Source: Aphelocoma coerulescens (taxonomy: Eukaryota > Chordata > Aves > Passeriformes > Corvidae). From it: a DNA stretch of 64,000 nt. Shown in pieces: positions 16,901 to 28,140 of this stretch. How positions within the stretch are numbered: the first letter of the stretch is position 1; every line of letters begins with the position of its first letter. The translations under genes and the position numbers were made by a program. Below the pieces are notes generated by a model, which was given only the letters and a program-made list of their open reading frames with translations, was not told the DNA's origin and did no database searches. The DNA is taken from NCBI RefSeq assembly GCF_041296385.1, contig NC_091023.1, positions 20,674,924 through 20,738,923 on the forward strand. The letters are read 5' to 3'.

Positions 16901-19084
16901 GTTTCTCTTGCAGGAGTGCTGGCTCTTCCCACTGCCCTGGCTCCCTGTGGCATCAGTGCAGGATTTAATATCAGAGCAGTCTCCTAACCAGCAACAGGGA
17001 GGGGGATATGAGCAATGCTGTTTTGCCTTTCTCACCCATAAATGTCGTACCCCTGGAGGGTGGAAGGTGTTTTCCCTCTTGGAATTACAATATTTCTAGG
17101 GGGGCTGACAAATTCAGCAGCCACATTTCTGGGAACTTCAGTACAAAAAAAATCCCAACCCCTGTCTCTGTGACTTGGGCTTTAAACACTGATTATAGAC
17201 ATTCAGTGCAACCTTAGATGGTGGTTGCAACTTTGCATAAAAATCCACTGCTTTCCTGTCATTTCTGGTGCTGTTCTGCTAAACTGTGCTGCACCTTTTC
17301 CTAGTGCCAATGCCACGTTTGAAGTGTGTGGTTTAGGTTTTGTTTCATCTATTTTGATCAGCCCAAGAGACTTTGCAGTGGCAGGAGCTGCCTGGGAGCC
17401 CAGTTCCTTCCTGCAGGGGCTGTGGCAAAAGTTCTGTTGATTTTCCTGCTATTTGCCTGTCCCTGCACCCTTCATCAGTGCTGTTCTTCCTTGGCCTGTT
17501 TCTATTTCTGCATCTTCTGTTGGTTTCAGTCAGTGACTCACTCTCCCAGCTGCCTTAGGAGGAGACATTTCAGTGCAGGTCATCACTAACACCATCTCAT
17601 GGCTCTCTGGCAGCTGAATGGATGAGGGGCTCTGGTTTTGGAAGCAGCGGTGGCTCAGCCCGGCCAACAGGTCTTGCTTCATAATCATTCCTTGCCTTTT
17701 TCTCTTGAAGGAAGACGTGGTGAGGGTGCTGAGGTTTTGGTGCTATCTATTAAATCATGCCTATTGCTCATTTTTAAATAATATATATCCATATAGAAGT
17801 GTACAGAACGAACATCCATGGTTAATAGCAATTTAAAAACCACAGTCATCAGGTGATTTATCTAAGTGATGCACGTTGGACGTTTTTGAGATTACAAGCT
17901 GAATGAGAAAATGAAGTTGTTCTGTTTCACTAGAAAATGCAGTAGTTACTTACTGGGCTTAGTTATTCCATATGTTAATGCCCTGCTGCTCTTGCAGCTG
18001 GTGGCAGAGAAAGGCTCCCTTCAGGCAGTGCCATGCATGCTAATGAACCCCAAGGTTTGTTTTCCTGGCTTTTACACTTGTGATACCACTCCACCCAGCT
18101 GTGTATGGCCCTGGATAACTACAGCAGAGAACCCCATACTTAGTGGAAACAAAATCTATTGATGACAAACAAGTTTCCTGTTATGACAAGGACTGATATG
18201 GATTCAGTGTGTGCTGGGAAGACAATGATGGGACTTGTTAGAGAAAGCAGATATGCCTTTGAAAAGCATGGAAGAAAGCTCCAGGGAGTTGATTTAATTA
18301 TTTAGTCAATGTCATTCAAAATGTCTCCAGGAGATCCAGCTCTTTTTTACTTCTTCCACCCAGGAGCCTTACAGCTCCAGCAGTCTTGGATATGAGTTAT
18401 CCCTGTAGTACATCTCATGAGCCCACAGCTCTTTTAAGCCATGTTTCTGTTACAGACACGAGTCTTGGCTGCAACACTTTGTCCAGTTCTGTTTCTGCTA
18501 TATTTATGGCCCCACCCTTGTGCCTAATATCTGCTTAAGAGGCTATGTCTGCCTTATTTCCATTTGTGGTGTTATTTAAAGTAGAGCTGCCAGTGCATTC
18601 ATTGCCCGAAATACCAGCACAGTTTAACAGGTGTCTCTTTCACAGCTGGTGCAGAATCCTTGGATATGTGGCTCTGCACATCCACAGGAGCCCGGGGCTG
18701 TGCCTGTCGCAGCATGCACACCCCAGCTCCTCTCTTCTGGCTGGGCTGTTTGGACCCTGCTGCCTCATTTTGTGGTTGTTGGTCTTTAAAAGCAAAGTAC
18801 AAAATAAATAAATGAAAAAAAAAAAAATAGGGGGAGGGAAGAGAGAGAGGAAACAAGCCAGGCTCTGCTCCTGCTTCCTCTCAAGCCATAGTCAGCCTTC
18901 ACACATCCTGCACAGCTCTTCAGGGGTGTGTAATTATCTGGCAGTGCCATGTACTTTGCTCTCCCTTCTCTGTGCTGAGAGAAAGCTGCTGAGCCCATGT
19001 TCTTTTCGAAAATAACAGTAATAAAAAGAGGCTTTAAAGAAAAAGATGCTGTTCCCCTGCAGAGTGTGCTTGTTTGGGCAGTTT
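10976..19084. other. Intergenic, no supported gene
   Basis: Unique AT-rich DNA past the TBL1XR1 3' end. The ORFs are all short (about 113 codons or fewer), overlap each other on opposite strands and resemble nothing I know. A T-rich homopolymer stretch lies at about 18819-18830 on the minus strand. No mobile element was recognised. Confidence 0.6.
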
Positions 19085-19420
19085 GATGTCCTATTTTTAT
19101 TATAAATATAATTGAATTTCCAATAGTTACACACAAACAACTGTCGTTTGGGAATAAAAAGAAGAGAAGTATGCTAATCGAAAGCTCCCATAATTACACA
19201 ATCTTCAAATTAATTAATGAGCCAAAGGCAGCCAAACATTAGCATTTAGAAAGTGCTTTGCTGCATTAACCACTAATGAGTTCATTTAAATCCATCATGC
19301 AACCCATTTTGGAGAGCATGAGCCGTATTTAATCATATTCAATCAGATTTAATAATGGAATTCCTAACACGAGGCATTGTTGATTGTGAAATTACCATAG
19401 AATTTTATTTGTTAAATACA
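19085..19420. promoter_or_regulatory. Candidate conserved enhancer, homeodomain/POU-site rich
   Basis: An AT-rich but non-repetitive block. It has ATGCTAAT at 19171-19178 and its exact reverse complement ATTAGCAT at 19238-19245, an AATTAATTAATG cluster at 19208-19219, and several further TAAT/ATTA cores up to about 19360. Such density of homeodomain and POU-type sites is typical of deeply conserved noncoding elements in gene deserts. The call is inferred from sequence texture only. Confidence 0.33.
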
Positions 19421-22400
19421 GGGGATAAAAAAAGGTATTTATTTTTGGCTGAATTGTACCTTGAGAGAAATGTGAGGAAAAAAAAATACACATGTCTGGG
19501 TGAGTATATTCTTAATATAAGTGAGAAGTGGCAAAGGATTTTGTTTGGTTGCTTGTTTTGGGGGTTTTTGGTTTGTTTTTAAATTTGTTTTTGTTATCAT
19601 TAAATGAAAAGAATTGATGTCACTTTTGAGAAATGAACAAGTAGTTTCCAAAATATACTTGGGAATTCCATGATAAAATATTTTTGCTTGAGCTATTTGC
19701 TGGTTTCAGCCTGGGCAATTATGGCCCAGCTCTGCTCTCCATTCTGTTCCTTTAGAGCTGAAATAACACAAAAGGAGCCACAAGAGCTTCTCTGCATTTA
19801 AATCAGAGCAGCTGAGGTAAAACCTCTATTCCTGCCTTTTCACAGGCAATCTAATTTCTGGTCCCATTGAAAGCACCGGGGCTTTGTCACTGGACTTAAC
19901 AGAGCAGATAAATCACCATCAGCTCAGAGAGGAGACTTCTTCCACCAAAGTCAGGGCAGTTACGAAACTCAAGACATTCTTTTGAATAAAATATCTTTCT
20001 CTGCCAAGTCTTCTGTTGAGTGTCTCAGCCAGACAGAGCTGTTTCAATGGGAAATTTCAATCCAAAAGATCCTTGAACTCTAAGCTACACTGGCACATGC
20101 AAAAGCCAAAGGGTGGGCTGCCCACCTGGCATGTGGCAGACCAGGGAGTACACCAGTAGAGAGCTATCCTAGGATAGAGGCTGTCCTGGCATGGGATTCT
20201 TCCCTTTTTTCATGAGAGGCTTTGACAGGGCTCGGTTTTGTTCCCGTATCTTGAATTTTCCTGAGAATTTGGTCCCCAGGGCAAGTGAGGACATTGGAGA
20301 TCAGCAGTAGCCCCCCAAGTCTGTACTGGTCTGGCACCATCCTGGTGTGGCCCCATTGGTGATGAAGTTCTCATAAGAGTAACAAGAAAGGCCTCCAATG
20401 CTAAAAACCATGGGACTCTCCAGGGAACTGTTCATAGTCTCGTCCTTGAGGACAGGTTTATCAGGAATAGAAGAAGAACCAGAGGCTGAGATTAGAACAA
20501 TCTCTGGCTGGAGTTACCTGCCTGGCTCTCTACAGATATGGGAGAGGAAACTGAATGCTCCCTCTAAGCTTCCCTTGGGATTTCTGCAAAACAGCTGGAG
20601 CTGTGTCCTTCTGACATCTCTGCTGCCGGATTTTCTCCAGGGGATCCTACTGCCTGTCTGCCCTGCCTGTTCCTCAAACACTGGATGTGAAGGATCTAGG
20701 AGCATGAAGGTTAGATGTTCTTCTTTTTTATTGAACAAACAAATCTCTACAATTTTATTAGAAATGGAGAAGTTTTCAGTTTTTGGGTCTTGGAGCAGTA
20801 GTGGTTTCATTTTCTTTCTGATAAGTTGGATAGTTCCAGAAAAAAATTAATCCTCTCCCCAAATAAAAAGGGCTTATTTGAAAACGCCTTTAGTAACAAC
20901 TCAATTTCTCTTTAATTTGCTCGTAAACTTCTCTGTTCTACCTCTTATCCAGTATTGTTGCTTCAAACTCAGCTTCTCAGCTTTATGACCCAGGTCAGAG
21001 ACAAAGGGAATAACTCATTAACCACCCATAAACACCAATAAAACTATTCTGAGGATCTCTAAGAACCTTAGCAGCAGTAAAATGCCCTGAAGTGAGCATG
21101 CAGGTGAAGGGATCAAATGACAAAGAAAGTCACCCTTTCATCAAATATGTTGACAATAATTCCTTAGAAATATTACTGTGCATTCAGTGGATAAAGGAAT
21201 CAAAGTGATTCACTTTGGGGACAGCACATTATGTCTGTCCCACAGCTCAGCAGAAACACAAGTATTCCAATTCCCAATCTCTTGGTGTAATTACAAAAGT
21301 TTCCTATGTGAAATGTTAGTTGTAGGAGTTGCTCCTTTGCATCCTGATGCATAAATATCCACCGTTAATAGCAGCGTAATGGAATAAATTTGCCAGGTCT
21401 CATGAAAATACACTGACTGAAACATTTGATGAGGACAAGTTTAAGACTTCAGAGGATGTCTTCAGCTGCTTGTAAAGATAAAAGCAATCATAAACATTAA
21501 GTGACTCTCAGTTAGAAGCTGTATTCTTAAGCTTTTAAATGCACATTCCCTCTAATTATCAAGTACTTCTCAATGCAGTGCACTTCACGAGTAACAGGAC
21601 AAAGTTTTAGAGCATTGTGTTTCTGCAAGTTGAAAGCCATTAACATTTTAGAGCTTTGTAACAAACACAAAATTGCACTGGTAGAAGGAGTGATTTTCTG
21701 TACTTAAACCTGTGCCAGCCAATCCGTGGGTGTTCATTTTTCATTTAAGAACTGTTTATTTTCCCTTAAATCAATCAAGAATGCATTCAGGTTGAGCTAA
21801 ATGCAGTTCCTTAAATCCAAAATGCCTAAATCCTATGGCTGCTGTGCTGCCTAAACTTTAGGGTTTCTGAAGCTGAGGTAAACCAGGTTGATGCAGCCAA
21901 ATGCAGATAAAGCCTTTTTTTCAAAAATACCACATTGCCTCTGTCTACCCCAATATAAGTGCCTTTTTTGAGTGATCTTGTAACAGGTTGTTTAAAACAT
22001 CCCCGACAGGAAGGGTGCAGGATCCCACTCGAGGCTTGCCCCCATGTCCCACTCAGGATGTTGATCTAGGCTGGGGTATGTGTGCAATCAGCCTGAGACC
22101 TGTTCAATCTACCCAAGGGAAAAGACACCTCATATTGAATTATATGGCACTCCAAGGAATGCTCTCATGTTTTCAAGGAGGATTATTTTAAGTGATGTGT
22201 GAGACAACCTCACAAGATGCTTTTATAGCAGGCAGTGCGTGTCACACTGTGCTCAGGAAATATCCTCCTCACTTGAAATCACATTTAAGAGTAAAAATAC
22301 CAAATTAGATAGGCCACTATATACCTTCATTCCTTTTACAAGGTTTCTCTCTCAGTTTTTCCTCTGAAGGGATAATGGTAAAATCCCAGGCCTGCTAAGT

Positions 22401-22560
22401 TGAAACAGGAAGAGCTAACCTTCCTTTGTGGATGCTAAAAAGCAGAAGCAGAGGAATTTTCCAGCTGAAGTTTTCTTTCTCATGCTTTAGCTGAGAAACA
22501 GTGAAAGACAGTTTTGTAAACTAATTCTCTATCTCTGCACCTGGGTTTGTTTTCCAGCCT
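19421..22560. other. Intergenic, mostly featureless
   Basis: No gene is supported. A 150-codon ORF at 20398-20850 lacks recognisable domains and is judged random. The part from about 21160 to 21700 is AT-rich and non-repetitive, with TGCATAAATA- and TTTGCAT-type octamer-like words at about 21336-21358, and may be another conserved block. Confidence 0.5.
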
Positions 22561-22762
22561 TGTTTTGGTACTCTTGGGAAAAAATATTTTGAATGGATGT
22601 TAGAGAGCCTCAGCCAATCCTTGTAGGGGGTGGCTGGTCAAGTGACCAATCATGTCATGCTCTCTTATGTACAAAGGTATATAACCTAGCTTGTATTTAA
22701 TAAAAGAATTCCATTTTCTCCGTGGACTTGTGTCGTGATTCTGGCTGTTTCTTGGTACAACA
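22561..22762 (+). mobile_element. Probable small solo LTR (endogenous retrovirus)
   Basis: The block has retroviral LTR order. It starts with TGTTTTGGTAC. A CCAAT box lies at 22646-22650, TATATAA at 22678-22684 and AATAAA at 22699-22704, only about 15 bases later. A U5-like CTCCGTGG stretch follows, and the block ends with TTGGTACAACA. The ends form an imperfect TGTT...AACA inverted pair. No primer-binding site follows and no internal gag, pol or env sequence is seen, so it would be a solo LTR of about 202 bases. Target-site duplications are not evident, so the boundaries are uncertain. Confidence 0.5.
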
Positions 22763-25700
22763 GCGACGTTCCTTCACTTCTAAATCAAGGCACAGGAAAT
22801 CTTATTTTAATTCTGACATTCCCAGATCTCCACATTTCTGCTCTCCCTTGTTTGAGTGATGGCCTTCAGTTAAGTGTCCAATTTGGTGCTGAGGGTGGCT
22901 TGCTTTTAGGGCAGGATTCAGAGTGCAACCCAGTATTCCCATCTGAGATGCCCTCAACATTCAGGCTGCTTCCATGGACTGAGCAAGGCTTACGAATTGA
23001 GGCTGATCTGTGCTCTTACATCCACAATGTGTAAAGTCAACCTGGGCAAACATGGTCATATCTGGTAGTAAAGAGACAAAATCCAGCACAGTCCTGCTGG
23101 GAGAGCTGAGGCATTGGGGAAGGGGCAGCACTGTGGGGCTGTCAGCTTGCAGGAAGTCAGGGCTGACTCCTGAACCCTCATACACGGTCACATATGTAAT
23201 AGGGGAGCTGGAGCCTCTTGCTCTGAAGTGAAAACCTGTGTGTCTTCAAATGCCAGGACTTCAGAGGTGTTTGAAATCCAAATAAGGAGTTCAGTAGCTT
23301 AAGCCCCATCCCTAATTGACATAAGTGAGAGTGCCTATATTCTTTACTAGTGTTGGTGTCATAAATATCTCCATTAAGTAGCAATTAAGCTGCTGGGATT
23401 TGGGCTGTATGCCATTATAAGAGGTAATTATAAAAGAATTGGATTAATTGGTTCCTGAATTATTTATGTCGACATAAATATTGCACATGAGATCAGTGTT
23501 AAAGAGGATACTGGCATGAAGAGAGGAGGGGGATGATGCATTCATTTATGCTATTTCTTTAGTTCTTTCTCCCAAAAATATTAGAAAGGTAGAAGTTTGT
23601 TAAAAACTATTTCCACATTAATGTGCATACATCACCTTACCAGCTTTTACAGAAATACACTCCCCAGATGAAACCATTCTGTGTGCTTTTGTAATCTCTC
23701 CAAGTTCCCACAAATAATAAGTCTTGAGAGCTCTCTCTTGTCAATACAATGAAGTCAATCTTCTGTCTGTTGCGGTATAATTTAGAGCTGGGGGAAATTA
23801 CTGATTTCACAGATATTAACTTTATCGAATATACAAACAACAGATGTATTATAGGGGAAAGAAGGAATTTTGTGTGAGCATCACAAAGAACTCCAGCAAT
23901 CAGCAAATTCAATCTGCTTTTGACACTGCAGCGTTCTCACAGTCTAACGGTGCTTGTCAGCTGTAAAAATAATATAATACAAAGAGGTGGCAAAGTGAAA
24001 ACAAGGCAGGCTATTTAGTATGCAAACAACAAAGAAACTTAGAGAGGTTACATTTATAAAAACAGAAGTTATGGTTTGAATTAAAACAGTCATCTCTAAA
24101 TTGATCTATTTTTGTGTTTCAGGGCACTACTTGATGGGGTCAGGAAGAAATATCCTGGAAAGTAAAACACTAGTAAAGTGGGAAAAAAATACACTGCTTC
24201 TGACAGGGCAGAGGAAAATGTACCTGGACCTTTGTGGCCCTTCCTGTAACCACCCTAGGGAGACCAGACTGGCTGATGGGAGGGGTTACCTGGCATAACT
24301 GTATTAACTGAATATTTGATGGATCTCTCTTTTACCATCCCCTTTGAAGATAGATGGAGAAACCATTTAATGCCCTGGCAGTGGGCTCAGATAGGGGAGG
24401 TGATGCATGCAATGGCAGGCACCCCAGGGAACCCACAGCCAGGGGAGATGGAAAATAAAGCGTTAGGGAGAGGATCCCTCCCTTGTCAAAATGGTCTGTA
24501 GTGGCATTCATGTGAGGTGTGCTGGGAGCCAGGCTGCCTGAAGACTGGTTTTGTGGAAATTAAAATTTTCTCTCATTTTTTTGACCCTCAATTGCATTGT
24601 AGCTGGCTGGCCTTGCTGTTTTGGGATCTGTAACCAGTATTTAAAGCTTTGTGCATTTCTTAAAAGCGGGGCACAAACTAGGGTAGGTGGGAGGTTTTTT
24701 GTGTTCTCAGGAGGAAAAGACATAGGGGGAATATTTTGGGCCTTGGCTTGCAGCATCAAAAACCACAGCCTCAGCCCTTTCATGGGAGCTGAAATACTTA
24801 AAAATGACGTGAAAGAAAGGTGAGGCCTGGAACAGCACAGCCTGAAGTTTCTTAGGTAGCAGTAACCGTAGAGAGAAATGGAAATGCTAACAGACAGACT
24901 CGAACAGGATGAGTTTTCCAGCTTGATTTAAAAGAGAAGTCAATACAGGAAATCACCCACTCCTAATTACAAATTAGCACAGATTGAGTGGTTTGGTCCA
25001 GCTTCAGAAGTCAAGATTGAAGTGTTCAGTCTCAAGCCATAGGTGCTCTTGGTGATTCCACAGAGGTGACAACAATTCTTTTGCAGGTTCTTGTTTGTGA
25101 TGGCCACAATTTTCCTTTGAGCTGTCACCTGGGTGCCAGTTTCTTCAATTTTACCTGCTCAGTCCCAGGTGAAGTCCCAGGACCAGCAGAAAATAAAGCA
25201 AAGGTGGCCCCAAGGTTTAGCATGGGTGTCATACACACACCATAACTGTGGTCAGCTCTTTACCCCAGGCCTTGTCTCCCATCCAGGAGCTCCAGAAGAG
25301 TGGGATGTGGGCCAGGTAACAACAAAACAATGGATATTGCTGGGGCTGAAGTCAGCCTGGCTGTTATGGGAAGAGCTGGTCTAAAACAGTCTGGAAGAGT
25401 TGCCCTGTATTGTTTGTGTTGAAATCTCAGGTTTCTGGTAATTTGACAATTTTTAAAGGAGGGAGTCAAAACAAGTAATTCTGACTTGCTTGTGTAAATT
25501 AATTTCATTTTGCCTTATTTAAATGTTTAATCTGTTTACTATTTTGCATAAGACAATGTTTTAGGTTGTTTTGACATTATCAAAATGAAATGGCTCAACA
25601 TCATGGAAACAGAAGAATTCTGTGACTTTTTCTCACGGAAAAGCTTGTTTTTCTCCTAATGGTGAATAAGAGTAAGTTTTGAGATGTCAGTATTTCCCCT

Positions 25701-27574
25701 GAAATTCAGAAATTCAGCTTTCTGCAAAGCTTTCATTTTACATCATTCACCTTTGGTGAGACTTAACTTTAAGTTCCCTCTCCTGGTGGAAAGCAGACAG
25801 AAAAAAAGACAGATCTAGGACCTGGGAATTTCTGGGTGTGATTGCTGGTGAGGAGTTTGCTAATGGGACATGTGGAGTCCTTTTGTCCCCATCTCACCCA
25901 CATGCAAAAGGGAACATCACTGGTTATTCAGTGCATCTTCAGGAGGCACTAAGAGACGGATAATGCTCCCCAAAAAGCAATTCTGAGGTAAAACACAGTT
26001 CAAGTGTACAACTCGACCTTTGCCTAGTATTGAGTGCTGTGTCCCTGGTGATGCTGAATAACCCTGCTTGGGATTCTCCTTGGGGCTGTGAGCTTGGAGC
26101 ACTAATGGCACTTCACTGTGTGGTCTGGGATCACCCTCTTCCCTCCCAGCTGGCTACAGCAGAAAAGCTTAAGCACACAGATAAAACCAAATGGTTTCTG
26201 CAGAGAAATGTAAATGTTTGTACAAGGCATCTGCAAAACCAGGCTGATGGCTTCCCAACTGCTCCAGCCTGTGCCAATACAGGGAGCAGGCTGCCTCTGG
26301 ACATATCCTGCATCTTCCCTCTGCTCTCCCAGGCTGACAGCAGGGCATCGTGGTGACATATCTGTTCCCTCGGATGGGAGAGACCTGGAAGGGAAAGGTT
26401 TGTGGCCAGATTAATTCACATACCAGTGTTTCACACAAGCCCCATCAGCAGTCACCTGTCTTTCCACTGATGATGACTGGGAAATTGAACTGCAGGTCCA
26501 CTCATCCAAAGTCATAAATACTCCACGGCTGTGGAACAACTTGTATATGTCCAGGTTGTGGTGCTGGGAAGGGCCTCTCAGATCAGCCACGTGAGCCTCG
26601 GGGAACAGCTCAGAATTAAATATGAACTTCCAGTTTGCATTTCAGCTCTTCTCACCTCGAAAGCCAACGATGCTGCTCAGTCAAGAGACTTCAGTTGAGG
26701 ACCTGATATATATTGGTAGGACCCCTTAGCCTGTGGAACTGGACAACACCATTGTATGTGAGTAGCTTGAACCAGTATCTTTCACACTATTTTACTGAAA
26801 TTATTTAAGACTGATACAGCCAAGTGTGTCTCAGACGGTGGGTTGTGATTGTTCAAGCAATGCAAAATGGTTTGTTATTTGGTTTGGTTTTGGTTTTGGT
26901 CAGGTTTTTTAAGTGGAGGAGGTGGAGGGGTAGATGGCAGCAGTCACTCAGCAGCTCAGATGGGGAAGTGATTTTGGTAATTACTGGTTGCAAATGTTTG
27001 CAGTGTTGAGCCTTTAATTGCTGGAAGAGCTAAGTTCCTGCAGAACAGGAATTGAGCACAAATGCCAACAACACTCATTTCTGCCAGCTCTTATTCTGGC
27101 ACTTTGTGGGTGAGACAAAGTCCGCTGGGAAATAGGAATGGGCATCACACAACTCAGTTCCCTGTCGCCTCGGCTGGCAGCTGGTTGTCCAGAGGTTCAC
27201 CCAGTGATTTTTCAGAGGAGGTGCTGATGCCCAGCACCGAATTCACCCCCGGGGCCAGAGCCCACCCACCAGAGGCCCAGGGGCTGGTCCCAGCCCAGCA
27301 GTGCAGCTTGGATACACAGCCCAGCATCAGCTGAGCAGCACAGCCACCGGGCAGAGTGTCTCACAAACACAGAGCAGGCGCTACTGGCTCTCCCAGGTGT
27401 CCAGGTGTCCGGCTGGCCAAATCCTGCTTGCTGACACTGATAGTGACCGTCCTTGTGGGTGACAGTACACTGGGTGCCGTCGGGGTGTCCCCAGCCTGCA
27501 CGGGTGTGAAAGGCAAGAAGCTGCATCAAAGAGTTTGATAACTTAACCTGTAGTGTTGTAAATAATTTAATTAT
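22763..27574. other. Intergenic, no supported gene
   Basis: Unique DNA with short overlapping ORFs only. At about 23920-24070 there is an AT-rich block with a CAGCTG E-box and few CpGs that could be regulatory, but the evidence is weak. From about 27100 the G+C content rises towards the CpG island. Confidence 0.5.
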
Positions 27575-27723
27575 AGACGGCGGTGAATAGGTGGCTGCCG
27601 GTCCTCCAGGCGCTCGGGAAAGCTGCCGACGGCACAACGGCCATACACACGCCAGTACAGGGTCTTCGGCCCTTTTATTCAGGCGAGGGAAGGCCCGGGC
27701 GGGTCCCGCCTCTTCCCAGCGGC

Positions 27724-27803
27724 GGGAATGCCGCGGGCCGGGAATGCCGCGTGCCGGGAATGCCGCGTGCCGGGAATGCCGACTGCCGGGAATGCCGACT
27801 GCC
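27724..27803. repeat. 16-bp GC-rich tandem repeat, 5 copies
   Basis: Five contiguous 16-base units of GGGAATGCCGCGTGCC. The first copy has GGGCC in place of GTGCC at its end, and the last two copies have GACTGCC in place of GCGTGCC. The array is gapless, and a diverged partial copy follows. Confidence 0.93.
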
Positions 27804-27852
27804 GGGATGGGCGGGCAGCGGGGCCGGGTCCCTGCGCTGCAGCCGCCGCCCG

Positions 27853-27871
27853 GCGCCGCCAGGTGGCGCTT
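27853..27871 (+). promoter_or_regulatory. CTCF-type binding site
   Basis: The core CCGCCAGGTGGCGCT (27856-27870) fits the vertebrate CTCF consensus (CCASYAGRKGGCRS) at nearly every strongly weighted position, including the invariant AGG/GGC bases. The site sits in the CpG island between the two minisatellites. The match is by eye, not scored against a matrix. Confidence 0.65.
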
Positions 27872-27912
27872 GCGCGCCGCTCCCGGCCCTCAGACCGCGC
27901 CGGGTGCCGGCC

Positions 27913-27976
27913 GGACTGATGGACGGACTGAAGGACGGAGTGATGGACGGAGTGATGGACGGAGTGATGGATTGAT
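27913..27976. repeat. 12-bp tandem repeat, about 5 copies
   Basis: Unit GGACGGAGTGAT. Three perfect copies lie at 27933-27968. They are preceded by the variant GGACGGACTGAA and a partial unit, and followed by a partial unit GGATTGAT. It is a short GC-rich minisatellite on the right side of the CpG island. Confidence 0.93.
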
Positions 27977-28140
27977 GCCCCGTGTCACCGCTGAGGCTCT
28001 CTGAAGGTGCAGGCAGCCGCGGCCGAGCTGGCTCACACTCATTTCTCACTCGTGAGCCCATTACCGCCTCACGCCGCCGAGAGTCGCGTCGGTCTTCCCG
28101 CAGCGCTGCTGCAGCTTCGCGGGGAACAGCGCAAAAAAAG

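Larger units (their letters stand above)
27575..28140. promoter_or_regulatory. CpG island, candidate promoter or insulator
   Basis: The left edge is abrupt: AT-rich TTTAATTATA changes to GACGGCGGTG within a few bases. The island has very high CpG density, GC boxes GGGCGGG at 27697-27703 and 27809-27815, two GC-rich minisatellites and a CTCF-type site. It lies about 17 kb beyond the TBL1XR1 end with no recognised gene on either side. CpG islands of this size usually mark promoters, so an unannotated transcript, possibly noncoding, is plausible. Transcription direction cannot be told from the sequence. Long ORFs through the island on both strands are explained by scarcity of stop codons. Confidence 0.75.

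Noticed and set aside
20398..20850. 150-codon ORF on the + strand
   Set aside because: No recognised family, no splice or promoter support, and an opposite-strand ORF overlaps it.
22763..22800. Retroviral primer-binding site after the probable LTR
   Set aside because: No TGG-start tRNA-complementary sequence follows, so a full provirus is not supported.
27265..27280. CCACCAGAGGCCC as a second CTCF site
   Set aside because: It breaks the strongly required GGC core, so it is unlikely to bind well.
27583..28061. Overlapping 128-137-codon ORFs on both strands of the CpG island
   Set aside because: GC-rich DNA lacks stop codons. The proteins are low-complexity products of the tandem repeats and overlap in several frames.
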